Shown: piece after piece, positions 29,051-38,145 of the stretch
How positions within the stretch are numbered: the stretch's first letter is position 1
Layout: every line of letters starts with the position of its first letter
NCBI GenBank assembly: GCA_027065385.1
Contig: JAMOOP010000048.1
Location: 1-48,616 of the forward strand
Direction of reading: 5' to 3'
Origin: Campylobacteraceae bacterium
GTDB lineage: Bacteria; Campylobacterota; Campylobacteria; Campylobacterales; Sulfurovaceae
Length of the DNA stretch: 48,616 nucleotides
Notes under the pieces: model-generated
The model's input: the letters and a program-made list of their open reading frames with translations, nothing else
Databases searched by the model: none
What the model was told of the DNA's origin: nothing
Translations under genes and position numbers: made by a program

Positions 29051-30469
29051 TTAAGAATTTAATCTAATTATAAATATTGTGCTACCTCCCTCTACCTTAA
29101 CACTAAGCTTTCCACTCATTTCTCTTTCTATAATAGTTTTTGCTATATAAAGTCCTATTCCATCACTATTTTTTTTGGTACTAAAGTATGGTTCAAAGAT
29201 TTTATCTATATACTCTTTTTCTATGCCTCCTGCGTTATCCTCTATTGATACTTTAAAGTTCTCTATGGTTATTTTAATTTGTGGTTTTTCTATCTTTCTC
29301 TCTACTAAAACATCTCTTGCATTATTTATAATATTTAAAATAACCTGCTGAAACTCATTACTGTTGGCATAGAAAAAGAAGTTCTCCTTTACATCTAAAC
29401 CAATATCTATCTTTTGAAGAGTGGGAGATACTATCTTTATGGTATCTTCACACGCCTTTGCTATATCAAAACTCTCTCTTTTTTTAGATGGATTATAGAA
29501 GTTTCTAAAATTCTCTATAGTTTTAGACATATATTGTAACTGTTCATTTGCCTCTTTTATAGTTAAAAGTGCATCTTTATCTCCATTACAACCTCTTTTA
29601 ATATGCATAAAAGCAAAAGATAAAAAATTGAGAGGTTGTCTCCATTGATGAGCAATAATTGAAATCATCTCCCCCATAGAGGCTAGTCTTGATTGTTGTA
29701 GTAACATACTCTGTTGAAGTCTTTGCTCTTTTTCTATAAGTTTAAACTTATAAGATATAGCAAAAGATAGTAACATAGATTCAATAGCAAATGCTATATG
29801 TAAAAAAGGAAATGTTTTAACCTCTAATCCTGCAAACTCAAAATACTCAATTAAAGATACCAAAAGAAGACTATACCACCCTACTAAAATAAAATAGAAT
29901 GGTACATCTTTGTTTTTACTTAATCTTTGAGCCTCCGATAAAACAAGTAAAATCCAAATAAAACTAGGTACAAATTTAGTTAAAAGTGCATGAGAAAATA
30001 TTAGAGTAAATAGTAAATCAAAAATAGATAGATATATAACACTATTAATTAATCTATTTAAATTTTTTATTTTATATAGTGATAAAAACTGCTGTATAAA
30101 TAACATAGAAAAAAGTACAACTAAAATTTGTGAAATATCTAAAATAAATAGGTGCTTTTTAAATCCATAAATTTCACTAAAAGGGAATATAAATAGATTT
30201 TCTATCTGTACTAAAAGTGATATAATTGCTATTTGGGCTAGGGCGTAATATAGATATTGAAGATTTCTAATATAAAAAAAGAATGCTAGATTATATACAA
30301 TAGAAGATAAAATAACCCCTAAAGAGAGTATTGCAATAATAAACTCTAAATTATTGTAGGTATATATAGGTGCTGTTGTTGTTAGAAAGTGGTCATTATA
30401 AAAAAATATAACTGCTACACCTAAATAGAGTACAATAAGGGATATTTTTATCTTAAGTATATTATCCAT
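29051..30469 (-). CDS. Membrane sensor histidine kinase (7TM-type sensor)
   Basis: 472 residues from the ATG at 30469, which has AGGA 9 bases upstream; a GTG at 30490 would add 7 residues. About 7 or 8 hydrophobic segments occupy residues 5-240, resembling the 7TM-DISM module without its periplasmic domain. A short coiled linker leads to the H-box IIAHQWRQPLN (phospho-His), the N-box ILNIINNARDVL, the G-box DNAGGIEKEYIDKIFEPYF, and SDGIGLYIAK. The HQWRQPL form is characteristic of Campylobacterota kinases. It follows and overlaps its response regulator by 8 bases. The ligand is unknown. Confidence 0.9.
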   Translation of the reverse strand: MDNILKIKISLIVLYLGVAVIFFYNDHFLTTTAPIYTYNNLEFIIAILSLGVILSSIVYNLAFFFYIRNLQYLYYALAQIAIISLLVQIENLFIFPFSEIYGFKKHLFILDISQILVVLFSMLFIQQFLSLYKIKNLNRLINSVIYLSIFDLLFTLIFSHALLTKFVPSFIWILLVLSEAQRLSKNKDVPFYFILVGWYSLLLVSLIEYFEFAGLEVKTFPFLHIAFAIESMLLSFAISYKFKLIEKEQRLQQSMLLQQSRLASMGEMISIIAHQWRQPLNFLSFAFMHIKRGCNGDKDALLTIKEANEQLQYMSKTIENFRNFYNPSKKRESFDIAKACEDTIKIVSPTLQKIDIGLDVKENFFFYANSNEFQQVILNIINNARDVLVERKIEKPQIKITIENFKVSIEDNAGGIEKEYIDKIFEPYFSTKKNSDGIGLYIAKTIIEREMSGKLSVKVEGGSTIFIIRLNS

Positions 30470-31142
30470 AGAGGTGTATCCTATATCCACATTTTGAGAT
30501 ATTTTCTATTTTCTCTTTTCCTATAAGTTTTCTAACATCTCTAACTAAACTACGAAGTGCGTCACTACTCATAACTTTATCAAACCATACAAAGTTTTCT
30601 ATTTCAGAGTATGATACAATTCGACCTTGATTTTTTATTAGAATATCTAAAAACTTATATTGAGACTCTGTTAAAGTAATAACTTTGTCTCCTTGTAAAA
30701 GAGTATGATTAAAGGTATCAAACCTATACTCTTTTGATATATGTATTATATTTGGATTTTGAGTTTCTATCTGTTTAAAGCATAATTTTATAGCTTCAAA
30801 TAGAGGCTCTTCCTCCATGGGTTTTACCAAATATTTAATAAGATTTAGACTTACAGCTTCTAAAAGATACTCGGTTGAAGTATATGCTGTTGTAATAATA
30901 ATTGGTGTCTTTTTATCATTAGCCCTAATCTCTTTGCACAGAGCTAGTCCGTCCATATTTGGCATCTCTATATCGGTCATTATCATATCTATTTTGTTAC
31001 TTTTATATATCTCTAACGCCTCTACTCCATCACTTGCTTCATATATTTCGGCAAAATATGGACGGAGATAAGATATGGCTATTCGCCGTATAAAATCCTC
31101 ATCTTCGACATACAAAAGTGTATATTTTGATTTCTTTAACAT
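30462..31142 (-). CDS. OmpR-family response regulator
   Basis: 226 residues. Receiver domain about 7-120: acidic pair in LLYVEDEDF, phospho-Asp in MIMTDIEMPNMDG, Thr in IITTAYTS, Lys in LVKPME. The C-terminal winged-helix DNA-binding domain (about 150-226) includes LTESQYKFLDILIKNQGRIVS and RSLVRDVRKLIG. Pairs with the kinase gene that overlaps its end. Its targets are unknown; the divergent lipoprotein at 31267 is a natural candidate, since the two share a 124-base promoter region. Confidence 0.93.
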   Translation of the reverse strand: MLKKSKYTLLYVEDEDFIRRIAISYLRPYFAEIYEASDGVEALEIYKSNKIDMIMTDIEMPNMDGLALCKEIRANDKKTPIIITTAYTSTEYLLEAVSLNLIKYLVKPMEEEPLFEAIKLCFKQIETQNPNIIHISKEYRFDTFNHTLLQGDKVITLTESQYKFLDILIKNQGRIVSYSEIENFVWFDKVMSSDALRSLVRDVRKLIGKEKIENISKCGYRIHLYG

Positions 31143-31266
31143 GCTCTACACTTTTTCTACATTTTTTTATTATAACTTGCTTATACCATAGTAGTATATA
31201 AAATATTTATCTAACCTTATACTTAATTTTATATGCTATTATTAGTAAAACAAAACGAGGTTTTTT

Positions 31267-33090
31267 ATGGTAAAAAATATAATTTTTTTGACACTTATCT
31301 TTATCATAAGTGGGTGTGGTATGATGGGAAGCAGTTCAAGTAAAGATACCTCTTTATCTAGTGGTGGGTCTAACAATGTAGCAACAACTGATTTAAATTC
31401 AACTAATACAGACTCTAATTTAATAGCCAATAACTCCTCCGAAGATATACCAACCAATACTCCTACAAACCAAGAGGAGAGCATACTACCACAAACTATT
31501 AGTATAGATTTTCCAGATATATTAAAACAAGATATATCAAGAGATAAAAATATAACTAATGAGTTAAATGAAACTATAGAAGATAATAAAACTATAGAGA
31601 GTAATAGTACAAATAGTACTATTGCCGAAATTGGTTATGAACAGCTTAAAAAAAATATATCTCATATAGAAGATGTTGTAAAAATTGCTCAGATTAATCT
31701 TATTCTTTTAGAAAAGGTAATGCCACAAGTTTTAGATAAGTGTGATGGAATGATTTCTTGTACTTTTGAACCTAAATATCTATCTATTGTTTTAGATAAT
31801 AAGACTATAGATAAAATAGATGATATTATAGATGATAGTAACTTTACAATAGTAGATAAGAGTAGTAGAGTATCTTTAGGTGAAATAGCATTTACAAAAA
31901 AGAGTGTAGATGAGGGGTATGATTATGAGTTAAAGCTAGATATGCTATCGGATAATATAAGATTAAATAATCTATATAAAGATGCAAATAGAAGTGATAT
32001 TAATCTCAATATAGATAATGAATTAGATATAAATTCTACAGAAATAAATATAACCAATAGCAGTCAATTAGATATAAATGTTACAAATAGTAATTTAATT
32101 GAAATTAATAGCACCATAGATATAAATACAACTGAAATAAATAGCACTAATAGATTAGATTTAAATATTACAGATAATAACTTAAGTGAAAACAATAGTA
32201 CAACAGATATAAATATAAGTAGTGAAAATAATAATACTAATAATATAAACCCAATAGAGAATAATACAACTAAAGAGGTAAATATAGTAGATAATAATAA
32301 TATATCTGATATTAATGTAACAGATAAAAATAGAACTATAAAAGAGTATCAAATATTTAAATGGTCTGATTATAATAGTGATGTTATAACAACTTATGTA
32401 TATGATAATAGTGAAAGTATTATAAATATATCAATATATTATTTAGTTGATGAGTATGGAAAAGCAACCATGCATGTATATAATACAAATAATAAAGATG
32501 GACATAAAGAGAATATGAATTTAACTCTAGCTAGTACAGAAGACGATAATAGTACTCTTGTATTACAAGCAAATAGTATAGAGCAATCGTTTGATGGAAA
32601 TGAGACAAATGTTAGTAGCTTTTCATCTAATGGAGAAATTTCAGATGATAATAGTTTAATACTATTTTCAGGAACTGTATCAAATGATAATGAAGAGAAT
32701 AATATAAGCAATAGTTCAGAGGTTATCTGTAGTGGTAATAGTAGCTGTAATGAAAGTAATAATACAATTAATGAAATTCCTGAAATAAAAACAAATCTTG
32801 AATTTTATGAGCTAAAGATAAAAGATGGAAATTTAACAGATGGCTCTTATGTCCTTTTACCACCATATACAGATATTAATGGTTTAACTCTGATAGATGT
32901 TTTTGGACTAACACTCGGAACTTTTACTGTATCTAATGGAAAAGCACAAGGAGAAATTCATAATGGTAGTTATAATGATATGCTTGATAGATTGACTATA
33001 GTTGAAATAAATGAGTCCGAAAAGTCTAAAACTAAATTTAGACTTATAAGTAGTGAAGATAGACCTAATATTGAATTAATAGAGCCATGA
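31267..33090 (+). CDS. Asn/Asp-rich lipoprotein packed with N-glycosylation sequons
   Basis: A 607-residue lipoprotein; the signal peptide ends in lipobox ISGC with Cys17. I recognise no family. Reading the residues, I count 25 sites fitting the bacterial sequon D/E-x-N-x-S/T (for example DINST, EINIT, DINVT, DLNIT), at Asn44, 95, 101, 107, 113, 192, 256, 261, 271, 281, 287, 292, 300, 310, 316, 322, 333, 350, 355, 428, 445, 479, 498, 522 and 582. Thirteen lie between 254 and 357 in a low-complexity region of imperfect D/E-I-N-x-T repeats. Between them are ordered-looking segments at about 122-225 and 358-420 and a C-terminal part from about 505. Surface or periplasmic; glycosylation is inferred, not shown. 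Confidence 0.8.
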   Translation: MVKNIIFLTLIFIISGCGMMGSSSSKDTSLSSGGSNNVATTDLNSTNTDSNLIANNSSEDIPTNTPTNQEESILPQTISIDFPDILKQDISRDKNITNELNETIEDNKTIESNSTNSTIAEIGYEQLKKNISHIEDVVKIAQINLILLEKVMPQVLDKCDGMISCTFEPKYLSIVLDNKTIDKIDDIIDDSNFTIVDKSSRVSLGEIAFTKKSVDEGYDYELKLDMLSDNIRLNNLYKDANRSDINLNIDNELDINSTEINITNSSQLDINVTNSNLIEINSTIDINTTEINSTNRLDLNITDNNLSENNSTTDINISSENNNTNNINPIENNTTKEVNIVDNNNISDINVTDKNRTIKEYQIFKWSDYNSDVITTYVYDNSESIINISIYYLVDEYGKATMHVYNTNNKDGHKENMNLTLASTEDDNSTLVLQANSIEQSFDGNETNVSSFSSNGEISDDNSLILFSGTVSNDNEENNISNSSEVICSGNSSCNESNNTINEIPEIKTNLEFYELKIKDGNLTDGSYVLLPPYTDINGLTLIDVFGLTLGTFTVSNGKAQGEIHNGSYNDMLDRLTIVEINESEKSKTKFRLISSEDRPNIELIEP

Positions 33091-33093
33091 ACT

Positions 33094-33750
33094 CTACTTA
33101 GTAAGGTTTAAATCCCTAACCTTACTACGAACGGCTCTCATAAACTTCTCACCAGGGTCTTTTTTTTCAGTTCTATATCCACTATCTAACTCTAACCACT
33201 CCTCACTTCCCTCTAACTCTCTATACTCATAGTGACCTATTAATTTAGTAATAGTTGGATACTTCTCTTTTAAATAACGAACCAATTTTATATTAGATTT
33301 TAGTTGAGCTTTTGTTAAATCCTCTTTTTTATTACCTTTTCCTCCCACATTTTCCACTCCAATAGAGCTATAATTCAGACCTATTACATGTCGTGCCATA
33401 TAGTTTTCTGGCATAAGTCTATATATAGTACCATCTCTAGCAATTAAAAAGTGAGCCGATACATTTAAAGCACTAGCTTTTGCTATATCTTTTCTATCTG
33501 AAAATAGTCTTTGAGGTTTTAATCTATTAAAAGATTTTTTAAAACTCATATCAGCAGTCCAGTGAAGAACTATAATTTTAGGAACTATCTCTATATTATC
33601 AACCTCAAAGCCATAATGCTTTTTTATATACTCTTTTGTTAAATCAATTCTCTCTTGTCCAAAATCTATAGGTTTATCTATTATTTTAATAGAATTATCT
33701 GCCAAAGAAAATATAGCTGTACTCATTAATAGTAGTATTGTTTTTTTCAT
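33094..33750 (-). CDS. Exported N-acetylmuramoyl-L-alanine amidase (Amidase_2)
   Basis: 218 residues with a cleavable signal peptide (about 1-17, ending Ser-Leu-Ala). Zinc ligands of the AmpD/AmiD fold are visible: His in VLHWTADMSF, His in AHFLIARDGTIYRLMP, and the later GHYEYRE. IGVENVGG is the usual strand. It would cleave the amide between MurNAc and the stem peptide in the periplasm. No lipobox, unlike AmiD. Its end overlaps the hairpin shared with the convergent lipoprotein gene. Confidence 0.88.
   Translation of the reverse strand: MKKTILLLMSTAIFSLADNSIKIIDKPIDFGQERIDLTKEYIKKHYGFEVDNIEIVPKIIVLHWTADMSFKKSFNRLKPQRLFSDRKDIAKASALNVSAHFLIARDGTIYRLMPENYMARHVIGLNYSSIGVENVGGKGNKKEDLTKAQLKSNIKLVRYLKEKYPTITKLIGHYEYRELEGSEEWLELDSGYRTEKKDPGEKFMRAVRSKVRDLNLTK
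33099..33127. terminator. Shared hairpin at the convergent lipoprotein/amidase ends
   Basis: TAGTAAGGTT (33099-33108) and AACCTTACTA (33118-33127) form a perfect 10-bp stem with a 9-base loop, inside the last codons of the amidase gene and 9 bases after the lipoprotein stop. No U-tract on either side. Confidence 0.5.
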
Positions 33751-33801
33751 AATTTACATCTTTTTAATTTTTATGAAACTATACTATTTTTTTGTGGAGT
33801 A

Positions 33802-34548
33802 TTAGCTATATCTCTCCATAATATGCTCTAAAGTAAACTGCATATCTTCATCTAAATCCATATTTTTATACATCCACTTCAAATAACCCATATCTTTTCT
33901 AGCAATTACCTCTATCTTCTCACCATTGTATTTACCAAATTTAAACTCTTGTAGCAGAACAGGTTGTGCAGTTAGTTCTACTAACTTTTTCATTGGGTGA
34001 ATATGAGGATATTTCTCTTTTACTTTGGCTACTATTTTAGAGAGAAGAAGTTTCATAACTAAAACATCACCTATTGCATCATGAGCTTTAATAATAATAT
34101 GGTGCTTTTGTGCCTCTCTTGCTTCATCTTTATATAATCCAAGCGAATATCTAAAATATTGTAATCTATGATAAGGTGACTCTGGAAATAGGTGCTTAGA
34201 ACATCTTAGAGTATCAATTAACTGCATACCATTTTTAAAGCCCTCTTTTTCTAACATTCCTAAATCAAACTTTATATTATGAGCTATTAGATAGTTATTT
34301 TCACTATTTAAAGCTTTTAAATCATTAAAAAATTTTGTATCTTGAAATCTAGCTTTTCCTTTTATTAGTTCAGGTGTTATATTGTGAACCTCCATAGCCT
34401 CAATCTTAATAGGAACTTCACTACTACACAACTCATCATAAACCTCAACCTCTCCTCTAGCACCAATAACCATAGCACCTATCTGTATAATCCTATCTTC
34501 ATCTTGATTACCTGTTGTTTCAGTATCAAAAAGTACATATTTTGTCAC
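33802..34548 (-). CDS. DEDDh 3'-5' exonuclease with ExoX-like C-terminus
   Basis: 248 residues. Exo I: FDTETTGNQDEDRIIQIGA (Asp, Glu). Exo II: YLIAHNIKFDLGML (Asp). Exo III: KAHDAIGDVLV (His, Asp). A C-terminal segment FKFGKYNGEKIEVIARKD...YLKWM resembles the DUF3820/ExoX tail. Likely a DNA repair or proofreading-type exonuclease, not certainly DnaQ. It starts with GTG overlapping the previous stop by one base (TAGTG), with AGGA upstream. Confidence 0.88.
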   Translation of the reverse strand: MTKYVLFDTETTGNQDEDRIIQIGAMVIGARGEVEVYDELCSSEVPIKIEAMEVHNITPELIKGKARFQDTKFFNDLKALNSENNYLIAHNIKFDLGMLEKEGFKNGMQLIDTLRCSKHLFPESPYHRLQYFRYSLGLYKDEAREAQKHHIIIKAHDAIGDVLVMKLLLSKIVAKVKEKYPHIHPMKKLVELTAQPVLLQEFKFGKYNGEKIEVIARKDMGYLKWMYKNMDLDEDMQFTLEHIMERYS

Positions 34549-35123
34549 TACTTATTCCTATTTTTAAAATTTTTAATATAACGATAAAACGCTTTTGTAT
34601 CTTGTATAAAACGGCTCTCTTTTGAGAAATATCTTTTTTTAATCTCTTTAAGAGTAGTTTTCAGTTTTAAAAGAAGACTTAAAGAGCTTTTATAAATATC
34701 TGTTGATTTTAACCACTCTATACCACTCATTAATTTATAATAAGCTAATGAAAACCAATTAAAGCTTAAAAGTCTGTTTTTAGAGACTCTAAATAACCAA
34801 AAAGTAAACCCTGCAATAGGAATTTTAATAGCATATAGTAAAGAACCAAAAATTACTTTACCTTGAACAAAAAATATACCAGCTATCAATCCTGCACCCT
34901 CTACACTAAATAGTAAGATTATAAAAAGAGTTAAGAGTATATATCTATTAGTTCTATTTACATATATTTGAAGTCTCTGTAAAATTCTTAATGATTGAAT
35001 TTTATGATATATAGGTTCTGCTAAACCTTCCCAAATAATCTCTTCAAAAAGTATAAATAAAGATACTAAAATAAATTGAATAAATAGAAGTAATCTCTGT
35101 CCTATTTTTTGTAAAAAATTCAT
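34548..35123 (-). CDS. Membrane protein of unknown function
   Basis: 191 residues. Hydrophobic segments at about 10-28, 60-77, 79-92 and 93-112 lie among basic stretches, and the C-terminal third is strongly Lys/Arg-rich. No family recognised; the N-terminal segment ending FEEIIWEGLAEPIY looks conserved-like. It is translationally coupled to the exonuclease gene and 14 bases after pgeF. Confidence 0.75.
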   Translation of the reverse strand: MNFLQKIGQRLLLFIQFILVSLFILFEEIIWEGLAEPIYHKIQSLRILQRLQIYVNRTNRYILLTLFIILLFSVEGAGLIAGIFFVQGKVIFGSLLYAIKIPIAGFTFWLFRVSKNRLLSFNWFSLAYYKLMSGIEWLKSTDIYKSSLSLLLKLKTTLKEIKKRYFSKESRFIQDTKAFYRYIKNFKNRNK

Positions 35124-35137
35124 AATCTCTCCTCTTT

Positions 35138-35890
35138 TTATCTATTTGCTATTATACTCATAAATCTACCACTACAACCACCCTCTTTTCTATAAGAGAA
35201 ATAGTTATTAACTTCACAAGAGGTACATATATTGCTAAGTTCTATATTATTCTCTTTTAATCCAATAGTTAATAGTTGCTCTTTATTTATAAGAGGTAAA
35301 TCTAACATATACTTATCCCCTACCCTATCAAAAGGGTTATTATAAGAGGTAAATTTTTTAGCAACTTCCGAATCAACTTCATAACAGCACCGTCCAATAG
35401 ATGGAGCAATACCTGCTATAATATCTTTTGGATTAGAACCAAACTCCTCTATCATCTTTTCTATAGTTTTAATAACTATCTTTTTTTCAGTTCCTCTCCA
35501 ACCTGCATGAACTGCTGAAACTACACCTTTTTTAGGGTCAAAAAGTAAAATAGGAACACAATCTGCTGTAAGGATAGTTAACGCAATATTTTTTTGATTT
35601 GTAATTAAAGCATCACAGTTAGATATAGCACTATTTTCACTGCTCCAACCTAGTTCACTCTTACTATAAATAATTTTAATATTACTACTATGTGTCTGAT
35701 TTGCTACAATAAAGTGCATATTAGGACAGTTCTCTTTTAAAACTCTCCTATTGTTTAAAATATCTTTTTTATTCTCTCCTGTGTGCAAAGCCAAAGAGAA
35801 GTTAAAAGCATATTTACTATTTTTAGTTGTTACTAAATGAAAACAACCACTTCTCTTTGATAGCTTACTAAAATAGTAAATATTTTCCAT
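35138..35890 (-). CDS. pgeF: Peptidoglycan editing factor / YfiH laccase-domain protein
   Basis: 250 residues. The metal-binding motifs are clear: VANQTHSSNI (His), LTADCVPILLFD (Cys), SAVHAGWRGTEKK (His), and CCYEVDSEV. YfiH/PgeF proteins remove mis-incorporated amino acids from peptidoglycan precursors; older annotations call them polyphenol oxidases or purine nucleosidases. Normal length. Spaced by 3 bases from the malic-enzyme stop. Confidence 0.92.
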   Translation of the reverse strand: MENIYYFSKLSKRSGCFHLVTTKNSKYAFNFSLALHTGENKKDILNNRRVLKENCPNMHFIVANQTHSSNIKIIYSKSELGWSSENSAISNCDALITNQKNIALTILTADCVPILLFDPKKGVVSAVHAGWRGTEKKIVIKTIEKMIEEFGSNPKDIIAGIAPSIGRCCYEVDSEVAKKFTSYNNPFDRVGDKYMLDLPLINKEQLLTIGLKENNIELSNICTSCEVNNYFSYRKEGGCSGRFMSIIANR

Positions 35891-35893
35891 AGT

Positions 35894-37183
35894 TTAATCT
35901 TTTGTTAATGAAGAACTCTCATCACTATCAACATAAATCATTTTACGCAACTTATCTTTATATGATTTAAGCTCACAAGCTTTCATATCTGTAACTCCAT
36001 CATCAAATGCAGCCTTAGCAACAGCTCCTGCTACCCAAACTAAAGCCTCTTTTGAAAATGGTGTAGGAATAATATGCTCTCTTCCATACTCCATATTAGG
36101 ATTATTATAAGCAGCTTTAACATAATATGGAACTGGCTCTTTTGCTAAATCAGCTAAAGCTCTAGCTGCTGCCATTTTCATATTTTCTGTAATCTTTTTA
36201 GCTCCAACATCTAAAGCACCTCTAAAGATAAATGGAAAACCTAAAACATTATTTACCTGATTTGGATAATCACTTCGTCCACTTCCTGCTATAATATCAG
36301 CTCTTACTTCATGAACTTTATCTGGAGTAATCTCTGGTGTTGGGTTAGCACAAGCAAAAATAATTGCATCTTTTGCCATGGTTTTTACCATATCTTGGCT
36401 TACAAGGTTTCCAGAAGATAATCCTAACATCATATCAGCATTCTTTAGTGCATCTTCAAGTGTTCTATCTTCTGTATCTATTGCAAACTCTTGTTTATAT
36501 TTATTTAAATCATCTCTTCCAGAGTGAATAACTCCTTTAGAGTCTAACATTACAATATGTTTTACACCTAAATTTCTATACATTTTAGCACTAGCAATTC
36601 CTGCAGCTCCTGCACCAATAACTACTACTTTTATATCTTCTATATTTTTACCTGCTAAATCAACAGCATTTAAAAGTCCTGCTGATGTGATTATTGCTGT
36701 ACCGTGTTGGTCATCGTGGAATACTGGAATATCTAACTTCTCTTGTAAAATTCTCTCTATCTCAAAACATTGTGGTGCTGCTATATCTTCTAAGTTAATA
36801 CCACCATAAGTATCTGAAATTGCAGAACATACGCTTACTATCTCATCAATTTCATGAACATTTAATATTACATCAACAGCATCAACATTAGCAAAAGTTT
36901 TAAACAGAACTGCTTTACCTTCCATTACAGGTTTACCTGCAAGTCCACCAATATTTCCTAAACCAAGAACAGCAGTTCCATCACTTATAACAGCTACACT
37001 GTTACCTTTATTTGTATATTTATATGCTAATTTTGGCTCTTTTGCAATCTCTAAACATGGATATGCAACACCTGGTGTATATGCCATAGATAACTCTTTT
37101 TGCGTTTTACATGGCTTAGTAATAAGCGTTCCTGTTTTTCCTTTTTCATGATATGCTAGAGACTCTAGCTTAAATTGTTCCAC
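35894..37183 (-). CDS. maeB: NAD(P)-dependent malic enzyme (short MaeB form)
   Basis: 429 residues, oxidative decarboxylation of malate to pyruvate. Signatures: [37 protein letters not shown] (metal and substrate), [14 protein letters not shown] (nucleotide-binding Rossmann). Lacks the phosphotransacetylase-like C-terminal domain of E. coli MaeB (759 aa). GTG start at 37183 with AGGA 6 bases upstream. First gene of the minus-strand cluster, divergent from luxS. Confidence 0.94.
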   Translation of the reverse strand: MEQFKLESLAYHEKGKTGTLITKPCKTQKELSMAYTPGVAYPCLEIAKEPKLAYKYTNKGNSVAVISDGTAVLGLGNIGGLAGKPVMEGKAVLFKTFANVDAVDVILNVHEIDEIVSVCSAISDTYGGINLEDIAAPQCFEIERILQEKLDIPVFHDDQHGTAIITSAGLLNAVDLAGKNIEDIKVVVIGAGAAGIASAKMYRNLGVKHIVMLDSKGVIHSGRDDLNKYKQEFAIDTEDRTLEDALKNADMMLGLSSGNLVSQDMVKTMAKDAIIFACANPTPEITPDKVHEVRADIIAGSGRSDYPNQVNNVLGFPFIFRGALDVGAKKITENMKMAAARALADLAKEPVPYYVKAAYNNPNMEYGREHIIPTPFSKEALVWVAGAVAKAAFDDGVTDMKACELKSYKDKLRKMIYVDSDESSSLTKD

Positions 37184-37261
37184 GATTTATCCTTGATAAT
37201 TTTTTAAAATGAAATTTTATCACAACTAACATATTATTATGATTGAAAATGTTTAAAACTA

Positions 37262-37290
37262 TTTAGGTTAAAGCTAATGCAGACTATAAT
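37262..37290 (+). promoter_or_regulatory. Probable luxS promoter
   Basis: A perfect TATAAT at 37285-37290, with TTTAGG at 37262-37267 (17-base spacer), 35 bases before the luxS ATG. An AAGGA ribosome site precedes the start. Confidence 0.5.
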
Positions 37291-37325
37291 GCCAAAAATA
37301 ATATATATTATATAAGGAAAAAAAT

Positions 37326-37835
37326 ATGCCTCTATTAGATAGTTTTACCGTTGACCATACAAAGATGAATGCACCTGCTGTTCGTGTGGCAAAAAGAATG
37401 ATGACTCCAAGTGGAGATGATATTACGGTATTTGATTTAAGGTTTTGCAGACCAAACCATAATAAGTTAAGTGTTAAAGGAATTCACACACTAGAACATC
37501 TATTTGCTGGATTTATGAGAGACCACTTAAATAGTGATAGTGTAGAGATTATAGATATTTCACCAATGGGTTGTAGAACAGGATTTTATATGTCACTACT
37601 TGGAACTCCAAAGAAAAAAGAGGTGGTAAAAGCTTGGGAGAAATCTATGAAAGATGTACTTAAAGTTAAATCTCAAAAAGATATTCCAGAACTAAATATC
37701 TATCAGTGTGGAACTTATAAGATGCACTCTTTAGATGATGCACAAGATATTGCTAAAGATGTACTAGAGAAAGGTATTGGTACTATGAGCAATAAAAAGC
37801 TAAAACTTAGCAAAAAAATATTGAAAGGGCTTTAA
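37326..37835 (+). CDS. luxS: S-ribosylhomocysteine lyase LuxS
   Basis: 169 residues. It splits S-ribosylhomocysteine into homocysteine and DPD, the precursor of autoinducer-2, in the activated-methyl cycle. Metal ligands His54 and His58 in IHTLEH and Cys128 in YQCGTYKMH; catalytic Cys83 in [11 protein letters not shown]. Full length. First of three plus-strand genes with the NifX-like and MnmD-like genes; linkage to methyltransfer is consistent with a methyl-cycle theme. Confidence 0.97.
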   Translation: MPLLDSFTVDHTKMNAPAVRVAKRMMTPSGDDITVFDLRFCRPNHNKLSVKGIHTLEHLFAGFMRDHLNSDSVEIIDISPMGCRTGFYMSLLGTPKKKEVVKAWEKSMKDVLKVKSQKDIPELNIYQCGTYKMHSLDDAQDIAKDVLEKGIGTMSNKKLKLSKKILKGL

Positions 37836-37836
37836 T

Positions 37837-38139
37837 ATGTTAATTTGGATACCTGTTAATGGAGAAGATAAAAAATTATCTAAAGTTACACCACTACTTA
37901 CTCTTAAAAAGTGGGCATTAGTTGATTTTGATAAGGGTGAAGTTCAATCTATTAAATTTTTTGATACAAGAGAAGAATTTAATGAGTGGGTTGATTTTAT
38001 TATTTTAGAAAATAAATTTGAAAGTTATATAGATTTTATGAATGAAGGAATAATGGTTCTTTGTGTTAGAGATGAAGAGACTATTGAAGATATTATGGAA
38101 GCATTTAAATTTAAAGAACTTGATGAGGTTGGACTATAA
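37837..38139 (+). CDS. Small protein with NifX-like fold candidate
   Basis: 100 residues, acidic, no signal. MLIWIPVNGEDKKLSKV...WALVDFDKGEVQSIKFFDT then a segment leading to GIMVLCVRDEETIEDIMEAF follows the strand-helix pattern of the dinitrogenase Fe-Mo-cofactor-binding family (NifX/NifB-C-like), without its usual metal-binding residues. This is a by-eye comparison. It starts one base after the luxS stop, with AAGGG upstream, so it is very likely in the luxS operon. Function unknown. Confidence 0.7.
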   Translation: MLIWIPVNGEDKKLSKVTPLLTLKKWALVDFDKGEVQSIKFFDTREEFNEWVDFIILENKFESYIDFMNEGIMVLCVRDEETIEDIMEAFKFKELDEVGL

Positions 38140-38145
38140 TTTAAA

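Noticed and set aside
32000-32340. DNA repeat array (CRISPR or satellite) in the Asn-rich lipoprotein
   Set aside because: The repetition is at the protein level with varied codons and no fixed repeat-spacer unit.
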